Positions 34,439 to 43,978 of a DNA stretch of 64,000 nt are shown piece after piece (within the stretch, counting starts at the first letter, position 1; every line of letters begins with the position of its first letter). A program made the position numbers and the translations under genes. The notes under the pieces are model-generated. The model did no database searches, was not told where the DNA came from, and was given only the letters and a program-made list of their open reading frames with translations. The stretch covers positions 62,001 to 126,000 of the forward strand of contig NZ_JAFBFC010000004.1 of assembly GCF_016909075.1 (NCBI RefSeq). Reading direction: 5' to 3'. Source of the DNA: Priestia iocasae (GTDB lineage Bacteria; Bacillota; Bacilli; Bacillales; Bacillaceae_H).

Positions 34439-35371
34439 TTGACAACAGCAAAAAAGATTTTTGTGGGAAATTATAAAGGTGGCGTTGGGAAAACAACGAG
34501 TGTATATCAGCTTGCTTTACATATGATCGAGACGGGAAAAAGGGTGTTACTTATTGACCTCGACCCTCAATGTTCGTTAAGTGAAATTTGCTTGTCACGT
34601 ATGAATCGAAATCTTGATCATCTACAGCCGAATGAGTGCTTAAATTACATTTATGATGTGTGGGTTCAAACGAAGTCATTTCCCTATGTGCAAATTCAAT
34701 TTGATGCTCATGCATTGATTAAAACAACGGATGAGGGCGTGTGCTTTATTCCTTCGAATATGTTCTATCCAAGTGGAGGACTCGATGATTTAGCATTAAA
34801 ATTGCAAGATGATTTTTACGACTTATTACCGCTTCAACAATTCTTTCAATCTACAAAATTAGAAGCAGCATTTGATTATATTTTGTTTGACTGTCCTCCA
34901 ACGAGCAATATGATGACAAAGGGTGCGTTTCTGTTATCAAATTATTACCTCATTCCATCCATTATTCAAACGGTCAGTTTAAGAGGTATTGTTCATTATA
35001 TTAAAACGGTTAATACGATTTATGATAAAACGTGTGAAAAGCATTCAAATGCGATGTTAGGAAAGCAATTTTTTGGCGAAAAGCCGAAGCTAGTCGGTAT
35101 TTTCGAAACGATGAAAAAGGGAAGTGTGAACAATCGAGATGAATTAAATGAGCTCAAGCAAAACTTGAAAAATGCTCACGTTCAAACCGCTTTAAAGGGA
35201 CGTTATTTGTTTCAAACCATCATAAAAAGCCATGAGCATATCGCACGGAAAACAGCAAACGGAGAAAAGTGTTCAGAGTATGAACCATTAACAAATGAAA
35301 TTATTGAGTGTGTTGAAGGAACAGAGGCAATTACATTAGCAAGTTTAGGTGATAAGCATGACAACCTATGA
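34439..35371 (+). CDS. ParA-family ATPase
   Basis: The 310-residue protein has the deviant Walker A KGGVGKTT near residue 15, DLDPQCSLSE (A' motif) and FDCPPTSN (Walker B) near 155. It matches chromosome- or plasmid-partition ATPases without an N-terminal regulatory domain. The start is TTG at 34439 after GAGGAGGA. It overlaps its downstream neighbour by 14 bp, so the two form an operon. No parS-like repeats were seen nearby, and no replication gene is present; it is probably an orphan on the chromosome. Confidence 0.9.
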   Translation: MTTAKKIFVGNYKGGVGKTTSVYQLALHMIETGKRVLLIDLDPQCSLSEICLSRMNRNLDHLQPNECLNYIYDVWVQTKSFPYVQIQFDAHALIKTTDEGVCFIPSNMFYPSGGLDDLALKLQDDFYDLLPLQQFFQSTKLEAAFDYILFDCPPTSNMMTKGAFLLSNYYLIPSIIQTVSLRGIVHYIKTVNTIYDKTCEKHSNAMLGKQFFGEKPKLVGIFETMKKGSVNNRDELNELKQNLKNAHVQTALKGRYLFQTIIKSHEHIARKTANGEKCSEYEPLTNEIIECVEGTEAITLASLGDKHDNL

Positions 35372-35852
35372 ACTTGCAAAGCATTTAATGGTGTTAAAAG
35401 ATGTGTATTCGTCAGTTGGAAAAACAAAGCATAAGCGAGACATTGCACATATATCAAAAATGGTTGATCAATTAACAAGTATGGTTGATCAACCGCTTGA
35501 TTCATTATTGAAGCGTGCCAATGTAGAAGCAATGACTACGAAAGCAGAGCTCAAAAAGAACTCATTTGAACGTAGCTTAGAATACTTACTGAACAAGCAG
35601 TATGACCAATTAAAAGGGACAAAAGTAAAGTATGCTGATCTTCATACGTGTGAAGAAGTAACCGCTTTCTTTAATAACCATACAGACACAGCGATTTTAA
35701 AAAAGACGACAATGTTAGATTTAAAGCTTTTGTATAGCCTTCTAACAGACGAAAAGAACGAGTTAAAAGGAAAGAAAAAGGACGACTTAGTAAAGAAGAT
35801 CCGTCTCAATATTCGCGCAGGCCATAGAGGAGAAGCGTTTTTAAATATGTAG
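35358..35852 (+). CDS. ParA partner protein with SAP-like C-terminus, unknown
   Basis: The 164-residue Lys-rich, mostly helical protein starts at ATG 35358 after AGGTG and overlaps the ParA gene. Near residues 121-150 the segment LLYSLLTDEKNELKGKKKDD followed by LVKKI has the pattern of a SAP or Rho-N helix-loop-helix, which binds nucleic acid. By position it may be the DNA-binding partner (ParB-like role) of the ATPase. No family name is recognised, and the SAP assignment is tentative. Confidence 0.65.
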   Translation: MTTYELAKHLMVLKDVYSSVGKTKHKRDIAHISKMVDQLTSMVDQPLDSLLKRANVEAMTTKAELKKNSFERSLEYLLNKQYDQLKGTKVKYADLHTCEEVTAFFNNHTDTAILKKTTMLDLKLLYSLLTDEKNELKGKKKDDLVKKIRLNIRAGHRGEAFLNM

Positions 35853-35958
35853 GATGGAAAGGCCGCTTGAGAAAATAATTTAATTTTAAGAACACGAGAA
35901 GTATCTAACAAAAACGTTAGCAGAAACTGATGAAACAAAATCAAGTATACGCATCTAT

Positions 35959-36018
35959 AAAGGATGGCTTGGTTTGTGGTAAATGAGTGACATTTACTAC
36001 AAACTAGTCATCCTTTTA
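35959..36018 (+). terminator. Terminator of the ParA operon
   Basis: AAAGGATG (35959-35966) pairs with CATCCTTT (36009-36016), with inner pairing around GTAAATG / CATTTAC, followed by a short T-run. It lies about 105 bp after the partner gene in the 385-base gap 35853-36237, which holds no gene. Confidence 0.6.
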
Positions 36019-36149
36019 CATGTTTCAATCAAACTTCTACTATATGAAAGCGATGAGTCTAAGTGACACCTCTTCATGATTCTAATCTCCCTATAATTTT
36101 AATTATATTAAAACAAAAGAACTAGAACAAGTCGTCACATCGGGACTTA

Positions 36150-36172
36150 AGTGGTATATACAACTATACTGC
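36150..36172. promoter_or_regulatory. HutC/GntR-type operator upstream of amiE
   Basis: GGTATATACAACTATACTGC contains GTATATAC, which fits the HutC-subfamily consensus GTMTAKAC, and resembles NagR (YvoA) dre sites of Bacillus (core TGGTATAGACAACT). It lies 66 bases before the amiE start. Control by an amino-sugar-responsive GntR regulator is inferred. Confidence 0.5.
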
Positions 36173-36237
36173 TAATCCACTAAACTGGAATTGTGTTAAT
36201 GTTAGAATTTTCAAAATATAAATAAAGGAGGAGAACG

Positions 36238-37932
36238 ATGAAACGTAAATCAATGTTAATTGCGTTAGCGGCTGTCGTGAGTACGTCTGTGTTTGTCCCG
36301 CTTGATGCATCCGCGAACGTAGAGGGAAGGAATGTGTTGGCAACAATGGAGATGAATGATGCGAAGAGAACGAGTCATAAAGCTCATCCAGGATTTACGT
36401 GGGATCGACCAGGTCCGACGTCTCCAGTGCTCCATCCAGGCTCAGTAAAAGGAGCAGGAATGATGCAGGCAGCCCTTGATGAAATTGATCCGATTCTAGA
36501 AAAGATGATTGCTGACAAAGTGATGCCAGGAGCAGTTGCTTTTGTTGCTAGGCGTGGACATGTTGTAAAGCATGATGCATATGGATACGCGTATCGTTAT
36601 GAAGATGACAAGTTCACCGAGGCAGCAAGTCCCATTTTGATGAAAGAGAATACTATCTTTGATTTAGCTTCGATTAGTAAAATCTTTACAACGACTGCCG
36701 CGATGAAATTGTATGAGCAAGGCTATTTCGACCTCGATGATCCAGTCGCCACCTACATTCCGGAGTTTGCACAAAACGGTAAAGAGAAGGTGACGATTCG
36801 TCAGCTGATGACTCATACATCAGGATTTACGGCTTGGATTCCTCTTTATTCACAAGGTAAAAGTCGTGAAGACCGCATGCAAATTGTGTTTAAACATCCA
36901 TTAGCAAACAAACCCGATACGAAATATACATACAGCGATTTAAACATGATTACACTCGGTGCTCTCATTGAACGATTATCAGGTCAACGCTTAGATGAGT
37001 TTGTGAAAAAGTACATTACGGACCCACTTGGTATGAAAGATACGATGTATAATCCACCAGCTTCACTTCAGCACCGAGTTGCCGCAACGGAATATCAACC
37101 ATCCATTAACCGTGGTCTTGTGTGGGGACAAGTGCATGATGAGAATGCATGGTCACTAGATGGGGTTGCAGGGCATGCAGGAGTTTTTTCAACTGCATCA
37201 GACTTAGCGAAGTTTGCGCATATGTACGTCAATGATGGCCGTTATGGCAGTAAGAAAATTTTAAAGAAAGAAACGGTCAAACTTCTTGTTGAAAATCAAA
37301 TTCCTCAATTTCCTGGTAACGATCATGGCTTAGGTTGGGAGTTAGGGCAAGGATGGTTCATGGATGCATTATCAGAAGGATCTACGTTAGGGCATACTGG
37401 GTATACAGGAACGTCCATTGTCATTAATAAAAATAACGATACCATTGCCATTCTCTTAACAAATCGTGTGCATCCATCTCGTAGTACGGTAACAACAAAC
37501 ATCGCAAGACGCGCATTCGCACGACAAGTGGCTGACTCCATTCCTGTGAAAATGCCGAATAAAGAAGAGGCTTGGTTTGCTGGATATGGTGACAACATTC
37601 AAAAAACCTTAGTTGCACAAGTTGAAGGGGAAGAAATCCTATCCTTTAACACGTGGCATCGCATTGAAAATGGTTCAGACTTTGGCTTTGTAGAAGCATC
37701 TGCTGATGGTGAAACATGGACGGCACTTTCAACGTTTACAGGAAGTAGCATTGATTGGCAACAAAAACGCGTAACGGTTCCAAAAGGGTCGACATACATT
37801 CGCTTTCGTTATCAAACAGATGCAACGGTCAATGGTCGTGGCTGGTACGTGCAAGATGTCAAGCGTGAACGAAATGGTCAATTGAAAAAAGTCACATTAT
37901 CAGGAGAAGGATGGACAAAACGTAGCTATTAA
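36238..37932 (+). CDS. amiE: N-acetylmuramyl-L-alanine amidase-type serine hydrolase AmiE (YbbE)
   Basis: The 564-residue secreted enzyme has a signal peptide (residues 1-27) and a beta-lactamase/penicillin-binding-protein-like fold: SISK (S-x-x-K) in DLASISKIFTT near residue 144, YSD in TYSDLNMITLG, and HTGYTG near 387. A C-terminal beta region of about 120 residues follows. AmiE of Bacillus subtilis removes peptide from MurNAc-containing wall fragments. The ATG follows AAAGGAGGAGAA. It leads a three-gene group (amiE, nagZ, namZ) with gaps of 20 bp or less. Confidence 0.9.
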   Translation: MKRKSMLIALAAVVSTSVFVPLDASANVEGRNVLATMEMNDAKRTSHKAHPGFTWDRPGPTSPVLHPGSVKGAGMMQAALDEIDPILEKMIADKVMPGAVAFVARRGHVVKHDAYGYAYRYEDDKFTEAASPILMKENTIFDLASISKIFTTTAAMKLYEQGYFDLDDPVATYIPEFAQNGKEKVTIRQLMTHTSGFTAWIPLYSQGKSREDRMQIVFKHPLANKPDTKYTYSDLNMITLGALIERLSGQRLDEFVKKYITDPLGMKDTMYNPPASLQHRVAATEYQPSINRGLVWGQVHDENAWSLDGVAGHAGVFSTASDLAKFAHMYVNDGRYGSKKILKKETVKLLVENQIPQFPGNDHGLGWELGQGWFMDALSEGSTLGHTGYTGTSIVINKNNDTIAILLTNRVHPSRSTVTTNIARRAFARQVADSIPVKMPNKEEAWFAGYGDNIQKTLVAQVEGEEILSFNTWHRIENGSDFGFVEASADGETWTALSTFTGSSIDWQQKRVTVPKGSTYIRFRYQTDATVNGRGWYVQDVKRERNGQLKKVTLSGEGWTKRSY

Positions 37933-37955
37933 TTGAAAGGGATGGAGGAATGAAG

Positions 37956-40037
37956 ATGAAGAAGTATATAAGAAAGCTAGCTTTATCTTTCGTTGCGTTT
38001 CTACTTGTCGTTACGCAATTATGGACAATGAAGCCTCAAACTGTATCAGCAGAAAGCGCTGTAAAAGATTTAATTCTTGTTGAAAATATTCCACAAGTAG
38101 AAAAAGAAGTAACCGATCATTTTGAGCTTCAAGCATTACGTGTCTTTAAAGATGGTCATTTCACCAAAGTAACAAATAACTTAATATGGAAGTCTTCTAA
38201 TAAAAAGGTTGCAACCGTTGATCAAAGTGGGAAAGTTACGCTTAAAGGAAAGCTAGGTCGCACATTTATTACGGTCAGTGATGGAACGTTTAAAGATCGA
38301 ATTGCAATTCATCAAAAAGGAAAGAAAGTGGAACCTGTTTTTGTTAAACAAAAGGGTGAGCGCTATGACGTGATTGATCATGCGATTCATCACATGACAA
38401 TCGAAGAAAAAGTTGGGCAAATGTTAATGCCAGACTTTCGTACGTGGAACGGTAAAAATGTAACAGAGATGCTTCCAGAAATTGAAGCACTTGTGAAGAA
38501 ATATCATCTTGGTGGTGTCATTTTATTCCGTGAAAACGTTGTCACAACTGAGCAAACGGCGAAGCTTGTATCTCAATATCAAGAAGCGGCTGAAAAACAG
38601 GGCTTACTTGTGACAATTGATCAAGAAGGCGGAATTGTGACACGCCTTCAATCTGGCACGGACATGCCTGGAAACATGGCGCTTGGGGCAACTCGTTCAG
38701 TTGATATTTCTCGCAACGTCGGTCAAGCGATTGGAGAAGAGCTCGCATCGTTAGGAATTAATGTGAATTTCGCACCGGACATGGATGTAAATAACAATCC
38801 AGATAATCCGGTTATCGGTGTTCGATCATTTGGTGAAGACCCAAAGCTTGTCGCAGAGATGGGGGTTGCTTATATTGAAGGACTTCAAAAAGCAGGTGTA
38901 GCAGCAACGGCGAAGCACTTCCCAGGTCACGGTGACACGGCAGTGGACTCTCATATCGGATTACCAGAAGTCCCTCATGACATAGAGCGATTAAAGGAAG
39001 TGGAGCTTTATCCATTCCAACAAGCGATGAATGCAGGCATTGATGCCATTATGACCGCTCACGTTACATTCCCAAAAATTGATCCTACAAAAGCGATTTC
39101 CAAAAAGACGGGTGAAGAAATTGCAGTACCGGCAACTCTTTCCTATAAAGTATTAACAGAATTAATCCGTGATGAAATGGGCTATGAAGGAGTTATTTCA
39201 ACAGACGCGATGAACATGAAAGCAATTGCTGATCACTTCGGTCCAGTTGATGCAGCAATTCGCGCCGTGCAAGCAGGAACAGACATTGTGTTGATGCCGA
39301 TTGGGCTAGAAGAGGTTGCTGAAGGTATACTTCAAGCAGTAAAAGATGGTGACATTAGTGAAGAGCGTATCGAGCAATCGGTTGAGCGCCTTTTAACGTT
39401 AAAAGTAAATCGAGGTATTTTTAAAGAAGAAACACCTCAGCCAATAGAGGAAAAAGTAGCAAATGCCCTTCAAATTGTTGGGTCACCTTCTCATAAAGCG
39501 GTAGAAAAAGAAGCAGCGGAGCGTTCGATTACATTAGTGAAAAACGAAAGCGTACTTCCGCTACATGTATCAAAGGACGACAGTGTGGTAGTTGTTGGTC
39601 GTACGAGCCTATCCGACTTAACGGCGGCTGTTAAAACGTATCACCCTAATGCAACAATTTTAGAAGCATCCTCATCGTTTCAATTAACAGACGCACAGAT
39701 GCAAGTGGTCAAAGACGCAAAAGCAGTTATTGTTGGAACTAGTACATTTAATGTGTCAGGTCGTTCACCAGAACATGCACAAATGAAACTTGTTCATACG
39801 CTAGTAGCACAAACCGATGCACCAGTAATCGCGATTGGGATTCGTAATCCGTATGATGTAATGGCCTATCCAAATGTTGATGCGTACCTTGCACAATACG
39901 GATTCAGACCAGCAAGCTTTCAAGCAAGTGCTGCAACCATTTTTGGTCAAAACAATCCAAGCGGGAAGCTACCAGTGACGATTCCAGACTTAACAACAAA
40001 CGTGCTGTATGAATTTGGACATGGTTTAAGCTACTAA
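37956..40037 (+). CDS. nagZ: Exported beta-N-acetylglucosaminidase NagZ (GH3)
   Basis: The 693-residue protein has a signal peptide, a bacterial-Ig-like domain (about residues 30-110, with LIWKSSNKKVATVDQSGKVT) and a GH3 catalytic domain. The acid/base His motif is KHFPGHGDTAVDSHIGLP and the nucleophile Asp is in STDAMNMKAI. A C-terminal domain of about 200 residues follows. It splits GlcNAc from GlcNAc-MurNAc fragments outside the cell. The second ATG (37956) is 7 bases after GGAGG, better placed than the first at 37950. Confidence 0.93.
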   Translation: MKKYIRKLALSFVAFLLVVTQLWTMKPQTVSAESAVKDLILVENIPQVEKEVTDHFELQALRVFKDGHFTKVTNNLIWKSSNKKVATVDQSGKVTLKGKLGRTFITVSDGTFKDRIAIHQKGKKVEPVFVKQKGERYDVIDHAIHHMTIEEKVGQMLMPDFRTWNGKNVTEMLPEIEALVKKYHLGGVILFRENVVTTEQTAKLVSQYQEAAEKQGLLVTIDQEGGIVTRLQSGTDMPGNMALGATRSVDISRNVGQAIGEELASLGINVNFAPDMDVNNNPDNPVIGVRSFGEDPKLVAEMGVAYIEGLQKAGVAATAKHFPGHGDTAVDSHIGLPEVPHDIERLKEVELYPFQQAMNAGIDAIMTAHVTFPKIDPTKAISKKTGEEIAVPATLSYKVLTELIRDEMGYEGVISTDAMNMKAIADHFGPVDAAIRAVQAGTDIVLMPIGLEEVAEGILQAVKDGDISEERIEQSVERLLTLKVNRGIFKEETPQPIEEKVANALQIVGSPSHKAVEKEAAERSITLVKNESVLPLHVSKDDSVVVVGRTSLSDLTAAVKTYHPNATILEASSSFQLTDAQMQVVKDAKAVIVGTSTFNVSGRSPEHAQMKLVHTLVAQTDAPVIAIGIRNPYDVMAYPNVDAYLAQYGFRPASFQASAATIFGQNNPSGKLPVTIPDLTTNVLYEFGHGLSY

Positions 40038-40055
40038 AATCGAGGGGGATTTTTT

Positions 40056-41324
40056 GTGAAGAAATGGCTAATCACGTGTCTAACGGTAATCTTAATTCTT
40101 TCTTCGTTATCTGTTGTGCTAGCAGATAATGAGAAAGGACGTGGACATGGCAAGGGGAAAAAGGATAAGAAGTTTGCATTAGGCGTAGAGGTTCTTTTAC
40201 GTGAAGAAAAAGAGCTCATTAAAGGAAAACGCGTTGGACTCATTACGAATCCAACAGGAGTAGATCAAAACTTAAATAGCATTGTGGACTTGCTTCATAA
40301 CGATCCAGAGGTGGAGTTGACAGCGCTTTATGGACCAGAACATGGTGTTCGCGGTGATGCACAAGCCGGACAATACGTTGAGTTTTACACAGATGAAAAA
40401 ACAGGTCTTCCAGTCTATAGTTTATATGGGAAAACGAGAAAGCCAACACCTGAGATGCTGAAGAATATTGATGTTCTCTTATTTGACATTCAAGACGTTG
40501 GTGCACGCTTTTACACGTACATTTACACAATGGCGTATGCAATGGAAGCAGCAAAAGAAAATAACATTCCATTCATCGTATTAGATCGTCCTAATCCGCT
40601 AAACGGAACGAATGTAGAAGGTCCGGTTTTAGATATGAACTATGCATCCTTTGTTGGGAATTATGCGATTCCGCTTCGTCACGGTATGACTGTTGGGGAG
40701 TTAGCGAAGCTGTTTAATACGGAATTTAATATTGGGGTGGATTTAACCGTTGTGGAAATGAACGGCTGGAAACGAAGCATGTACTATGATGACACAAAGC
40801 GACCGTTTGTCATGCCATCTCCGAACATGCCAACGCTTGAAACAGCTATTACGTATCCTGGTGCAGCGTTAATTGAAGGAACGAACGTCTCAGAAGGACG
40901 AGGAACGACGAAGCCATTTGAACTAATTGGTGCACCGTTCATTAACGCAGATGAGTTAGCAACAAGCTTAAATGAATTGCACTTACCTGGTGTGGCATTT
41001 AGAGCGGCTTCGTTTACTCCAACGTTCTCAAAGCACGCAGGTCAGCTGTCTCATGGTATTCAAATTCATATTACGGATCGAAGCAAATACAAGCCAGTTG
41101 AAACAGGACTTCAGATCGTGAAAACCATTCACGATCTATATCCAAGTAACTTCGTTTTCCGTGCAGAGAATAGCGCTGGTATTTCATTTTTTGATAATCT
41201 AATTGGGAACCGCTGGATACGTGACGGCATTGTGGCCGGTCGTTCAGTTGAAGACATGAAAGCAGAGTGGCAAGTAGAATTAGAAGAATTTAAAAACGTA
41301 CGAGAGAATTATTTACTTTATTAA
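40056..41324 (+). CDS. namZ: Exo-beta-N-acetylmuramidase NamZ (YbbC, DUF1343, GH171)
   Basis: The 422-residue exported protein has a signal peptide and a DUF1343 core: GLITNPTGVDQNLNSIVDLL, YGPEHGVRGDAQAG, LFDIQDVGARFYTYIYTM, DRPNPL and EGTNVSEGRGTTKPFELIGAP. NamZ releases MurNAc from the non-reducing end of peptidoglycan chains, complementing NagZ and AmiE. The start is GTG at 40056 after GAGGGGG. It ends the operon; a strong terminator follows. Confidence 0.93.
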   Translation: MKKWLITCLTVILILSSLSVVLADNEKGRGHGKGKKDKKFALGVEVLLREEKELIKGKRVGLITNPTGVDQNLNSIVDLLHNDPEVELTALYGPEHGVRGDAQAGQYVEFYTDEKTGLPVYSLYGKTRKPTPEMLKNIDVLLFDIQDVGARFYTYIYTMAYAMEAAKENNIPFIVLDRPNPLNGTNVEGPVLDMNYASFVGNYAIPLRHGMTVGELAKLFNTEFNIGVDLTVVEMNGWKRSMYYDDTKRPFVMPSPNMPTLETAITYPGAALIEGTNVSEGRGTTKPFELIGAPFINADELATSLNELHLPGVAFRAASFTPTFSKHAGQLSHGIQIHITDRSKYKPVETGLQIVKTIHDLYPSNFVFRAENSAGISFFDNLIGNRWIRDGIVAGRSVEDMKAEWQVELEEFKNVRENYLLY

Positions 41325-41328
41325 AAGT

Positions 41329-41380
41329 AGTAAAATTCCCTGCCTACTAGATAAAAGGTGGGGAATTTTACTAAAAAAAG
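41329..41380 (+). terminator. Terminator after namZ
   Basis: AGTAAAATTCCC (41329-41340) pairs perfectly with GGGAATTTTACT (41361-41372), with a 20-base loop; A-rich downstream sequence follows, so termination in the opposite direction is also possible. Confidence 0.7.
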
Positions 41381-41413
41381 AGCTCGTCTCACAACAAGGG
41401 CATGGGCTATTGT

Positions 41414-41427
41414 AGAAAACGCTTACA
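41414..41427 (+). promoter_or_regulatory. cre-like site upstream of nagP
   Basis: AGAAAACGCTTACA differs from the cre form TGAAARCGCTTACA only near its first bases. It lies 37 bases before the nagP ATG, which suggests carbon catabolite control by CcpA. Confidence 0.55.
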
Positions 41428-41464
41428 TATTTATAAGTACATCTAAAAAAAGGGGTGTTTTGAC

Positions 41465-42841
41465 ATGTTGGGGTTTTTACAGAAAATTGGTAAATCTTTG
41501 ATGCTACCGATTGCCATTATGCCAGCAGCTGCATTATTACTACGATTAGGGCAAGATGATTTTTTAGGAATTCCGTTTATTTCAGCAGCCGGAAACGCTG
41601 TATTTGGACACTTAGCATTACTTTTTGCAATTGGGGTGGCAATAGGCTTTTCAAAAGATGGAAGTGGAGCGGCTGCACTTGCAGGAGCGGTTGGCTACTT
41701 TGTCTTAACGGAAGGGGCTGTTGCGATTAATGAATCCATTAACATGGGAGTGTTAGGAGGCATTATCGCCGGGGTTATTGCTGGTCTTTTATATAACCGC
41801 TATCATTCTATTAAATTACCAGACTGGCTTGGCTTCTTCGGTGGGAAACGATTTGTTCCCATTATTACGTCTCTTGTCATGTTAGTCCTTGCGTTTGTGT
41901 TCGGTTATTTATGGCCATCAGTTCAAGCGTTTATTGATAGTATTGGTGAATGGATTATTGGAGCAGGGGCAACTGGTGTCGGAGTGTTTGGATTCTTAAA
42001 CCGCCTTTTAATACCGTTAGGCTTACATCATATTTTAAATACACTCGTCTGGTTTGAATTTGGTGAGTTTACGAATGCAGCGGGCGATGTGATTAAAGGA
42101 GATTTATGGCGCTTCCTTGCTCAAGATCCATCAGCTGGAATCTTCATGTCAGGCTTCTTCTTAGTCATGATGTTCGGTCTTCCGGCTGCGGCATTTGCGA
42201 TGATTGCAGCCGCCAAAAAAGAGCGTCGAAAAGCACTAACAGGTGCATTGTTTGGTCTAGCATTGACATCCTTTTTAACCGGAATTACAGAGCCAATCGA
42301 GTTTTCATTTATGTTTTTATCACCGGTGTTATACTTCATTCACGCGGTGTTAACCGGAGCGGCCATGTCAATAGCATACGTGCTCGACATTCATCACGGC
42401 TTTGGCTTCTCAGCGGGAGCAATCGATTATTTCTTAAACTTTGGTATCGCGCAAAAACCGTTGTTACTAGCAGGGGTTGGTCTCATTTATGCGGCGTTAT
42501 ACTTTGTTATTTTTTACTTCTTAATCATCAAGCTTGACTTAAAAACACCAGGGCGTGAAGATGAGGTAGAAGGAGAGTTTGAAGCTAGCGGTGCATCAAA
42601 CAGTGACTACACACAATTAGCGAATTCATATGTAGAAGCATTAGGGGGCAGAGATAACCTTGTAGAGATTGACAACTGTGTGACCCGCCTTCGTTTAAAA
42701 GTAAAAGATACGAGTATTGTGAACGAAGTGCGTCTTAAACAACTAGGTGCAAAAGGGGTTATGAAGTTAAGTGAAACGGATCTACAAGTAATCGTTGGCA
42801 CCGACGTCGAATTTTTATCGAATGAACTAAAGAAAAAATAG
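41465..42841 (+). CDS. nagP: PTS N-acetylglucosamine-type EIICB permease
   Basis: The 458-residue protein has an EIIC membrane domain (about 10 hydrophobic segments, with LPIAIMPAAALLLRLGQ and IPLGLHHILNTLVWFEFGEF) and a C-terminal EIIB domain whose phosphorylated Cys lies in IDNCVTRLRL (near residue 402). It imports and phosphorylates a hexose derivative; the signature fits GlcNAc permeases better than glucose ones. EIIA is absent, so phosphate must come from a separate protein. Its position after amiE-nagZ-namZ links it to uptake of the GlcNAc those enzymes release. Confidence 0.88.
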   Translation: MLGFLQKIGKSLMLPIAIMPAAALLLRLGQDDFLGIPFISAAGNAVFGHLALLFAIGVAIGFSKDGSGAAALAGAVGYFVLTEGAVAINESINMGVLGGIIAGVIAGLLYNRYHSIKLPDWLGFFGGKRFVPIITSLVMLVLAFVFGYLWPSVQAFIDSIGEWIIGAGATGVGVFGFLNRLLIPLGLHHILNTLVWFEFGEFTNAAGDVIKGDLWRFLAQDPSAGIFMSGFFLVMMFGLPAAAFAMIAAAKKERRKALTGALFGLALTSFLTGITEPIEFSFMFLSPVLYFIHAVLTGAAMSIAYVLDIHHGFGFSAGAIDYFLNFGIAQKPLLLAGVGLIYAALYFVIFYFLIIKLDLKTPGREDEVEGEFEASGASNSDYTQLANSYVEALGGRDNLVEIDNCVTRLRLKVKDTSIVNEVRLKQLGAKGVMKLSETDLQVIVGTDVEFLSNELKKK

Positions 42842-42852
42842 ATTCGTAGATG

Positions 42853-42890
42853 GCCGATTCCTTTCTTGTGAGGGGGATTGGCTTTTTTTG
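42853..42890 (+). terminator. Terminator after nagP
   Basis: GGCCGATTCC pairs with the GGGGATTGGC arm (with G-T pairs) and is followed by TTTTTTT. Confidence 0.75.
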
Positions 42891-42967
42891 ATATAACTCC
42901 AATAATCTCATTATTTGTAGTTTGGAACATGGTAAAGTATAGATATGAACGCGTTACATAGAAACGA

Positions 42968-43849
42968 GTGAGGAAATTGACAAAGAAATGGCTACTAAGT
43001 GTATTTACCCTGATGTTATTAACTGTGGTGGTATGGAGTGAAATGAGTAAAAAAAGAGATGAAGTTGCAACGTGGATATGGGATACGACGCTTATTCAGA
43101 GTGAAATGAACGACCTCCTAACATTTATCAATGACGAAAAAATCTCCACAATATATCTTCAATATTCAAATGAGGTCAAAGCTGAAGATTATCAGCAATT
43201 TATTTCAGCGATGACTGATCAAGATGTTATTGTATATGCATTAGATGGCTCACCTACTTGGGGAAATGACCGAACAGAAGAGAATGAGTTTTTTACGTGG
43301 CTTTCTTCTTATCAGCGTGCAGCTTTGCCAAATGAACGATTTCAAGGTGTTCATATAGATGTAGAGCCTTACTTACAGGATAAGTGGGACGTTCATCAAG
43401 ATGAGATGATTAAACAGTATCAGCAGGTGGTTCAAAGAGTCGCAGCTAGAAGTGCCGAGATGGACTTGCGATTTGGAGTCGATATGCCATTTTGGTTTGA
43501 TGAACTAATTTATGAGAATCAGTTTGGTCAGGGAATATTAGCGAAATGGATTTTATCAACCGTCGATGAAGCGACCATTATGGCGTACCGAAATCACGCA
43601 GAAGGAGAAGGTGGCATCATTGAACTAAGTGAAAACGAGGTCAAGTGGGCCAACGAAAGGAATAAAAGAATTATCATTGCAGTTGAAACGGTTCCTTTAG
43701 AGGAATCTTATACGTCATTTTATAGTAAAGAAAAAGAGGTACTTTATCAGGAACTACGTAAAGTGAAGCAGTTTTATAAACAAGAATCATCGTTTTCAGG
43801 AATTGCTGTGCATCATTTAAGTAGTTGGAAAGAGTGGAAGGAACAGTAA
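42968..43849 (+). CDS. Membrane-anchored protein with TIM-barrel hydrolase-like pattern, unknown
   Basis: The 293-residue protein has an N-terminal hydrophobic anchor (residues 8-24). The segments ISTIYLQYSNEVKAEDYQQF, GVHIDVEPYLQDKW and MAYRNHAEGEGGI have the alternating pattern of a beta/alpha barrel; D-x-E in IDVEPY recalls glycoside hydrolase catalytic motifs. No named family is recognised. The start is uncertain: GTG at 42968 has no good ribosome binding site and TTG at 42977 sits too close to GAGGA. Confidence 0.6.
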   Translation: MRKLTKKWLLSVFTLMLLTVVVWSEMSKKRDEVATWIWDTTLIQSEMNDLLTFINDEKISTIYLQYSNEVKAEDYQQFISAMTDQDVIVYALDGSPTWGNDRTEENEFFTWLSSYQRAALPNERFQGVHIDVEPYLQDKWDVHQDEMIKQYQQVVQRVAARSAEMDLRFGVDMPFWFDELIYENQFGQGILAKWILSTVDEATIMAYRNHAEGEGGIIELSENEVKWANERNKRIIIAVETVPLEESYTSFYSKEKEVLYQELRKVKQFYKQESSFSGIAVHHLSSWKEWKEQ

Positions 43850-43978
43850 AGGAGAGGAAATGTGAACAAATGAGTACAATGAGACATTTACTGCTCTATG
43901 AGGCTGTCTTGGGCATTCTCTCTCATGCAAAAAAGTGATAGTATTATGATACTTTAGAAAGCATAGAGGTGATGAAAG

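Noticed and set aside
35212-35532. 106-codon antisense frame in the ParA operon
   Set aside because: Fully overlapped by two supported genes, no start signals.
36040-36080. Possible cre site before amiE (TGAAAGCGATGAGT)
   Set aside because: The right half does not match the cre consensus.
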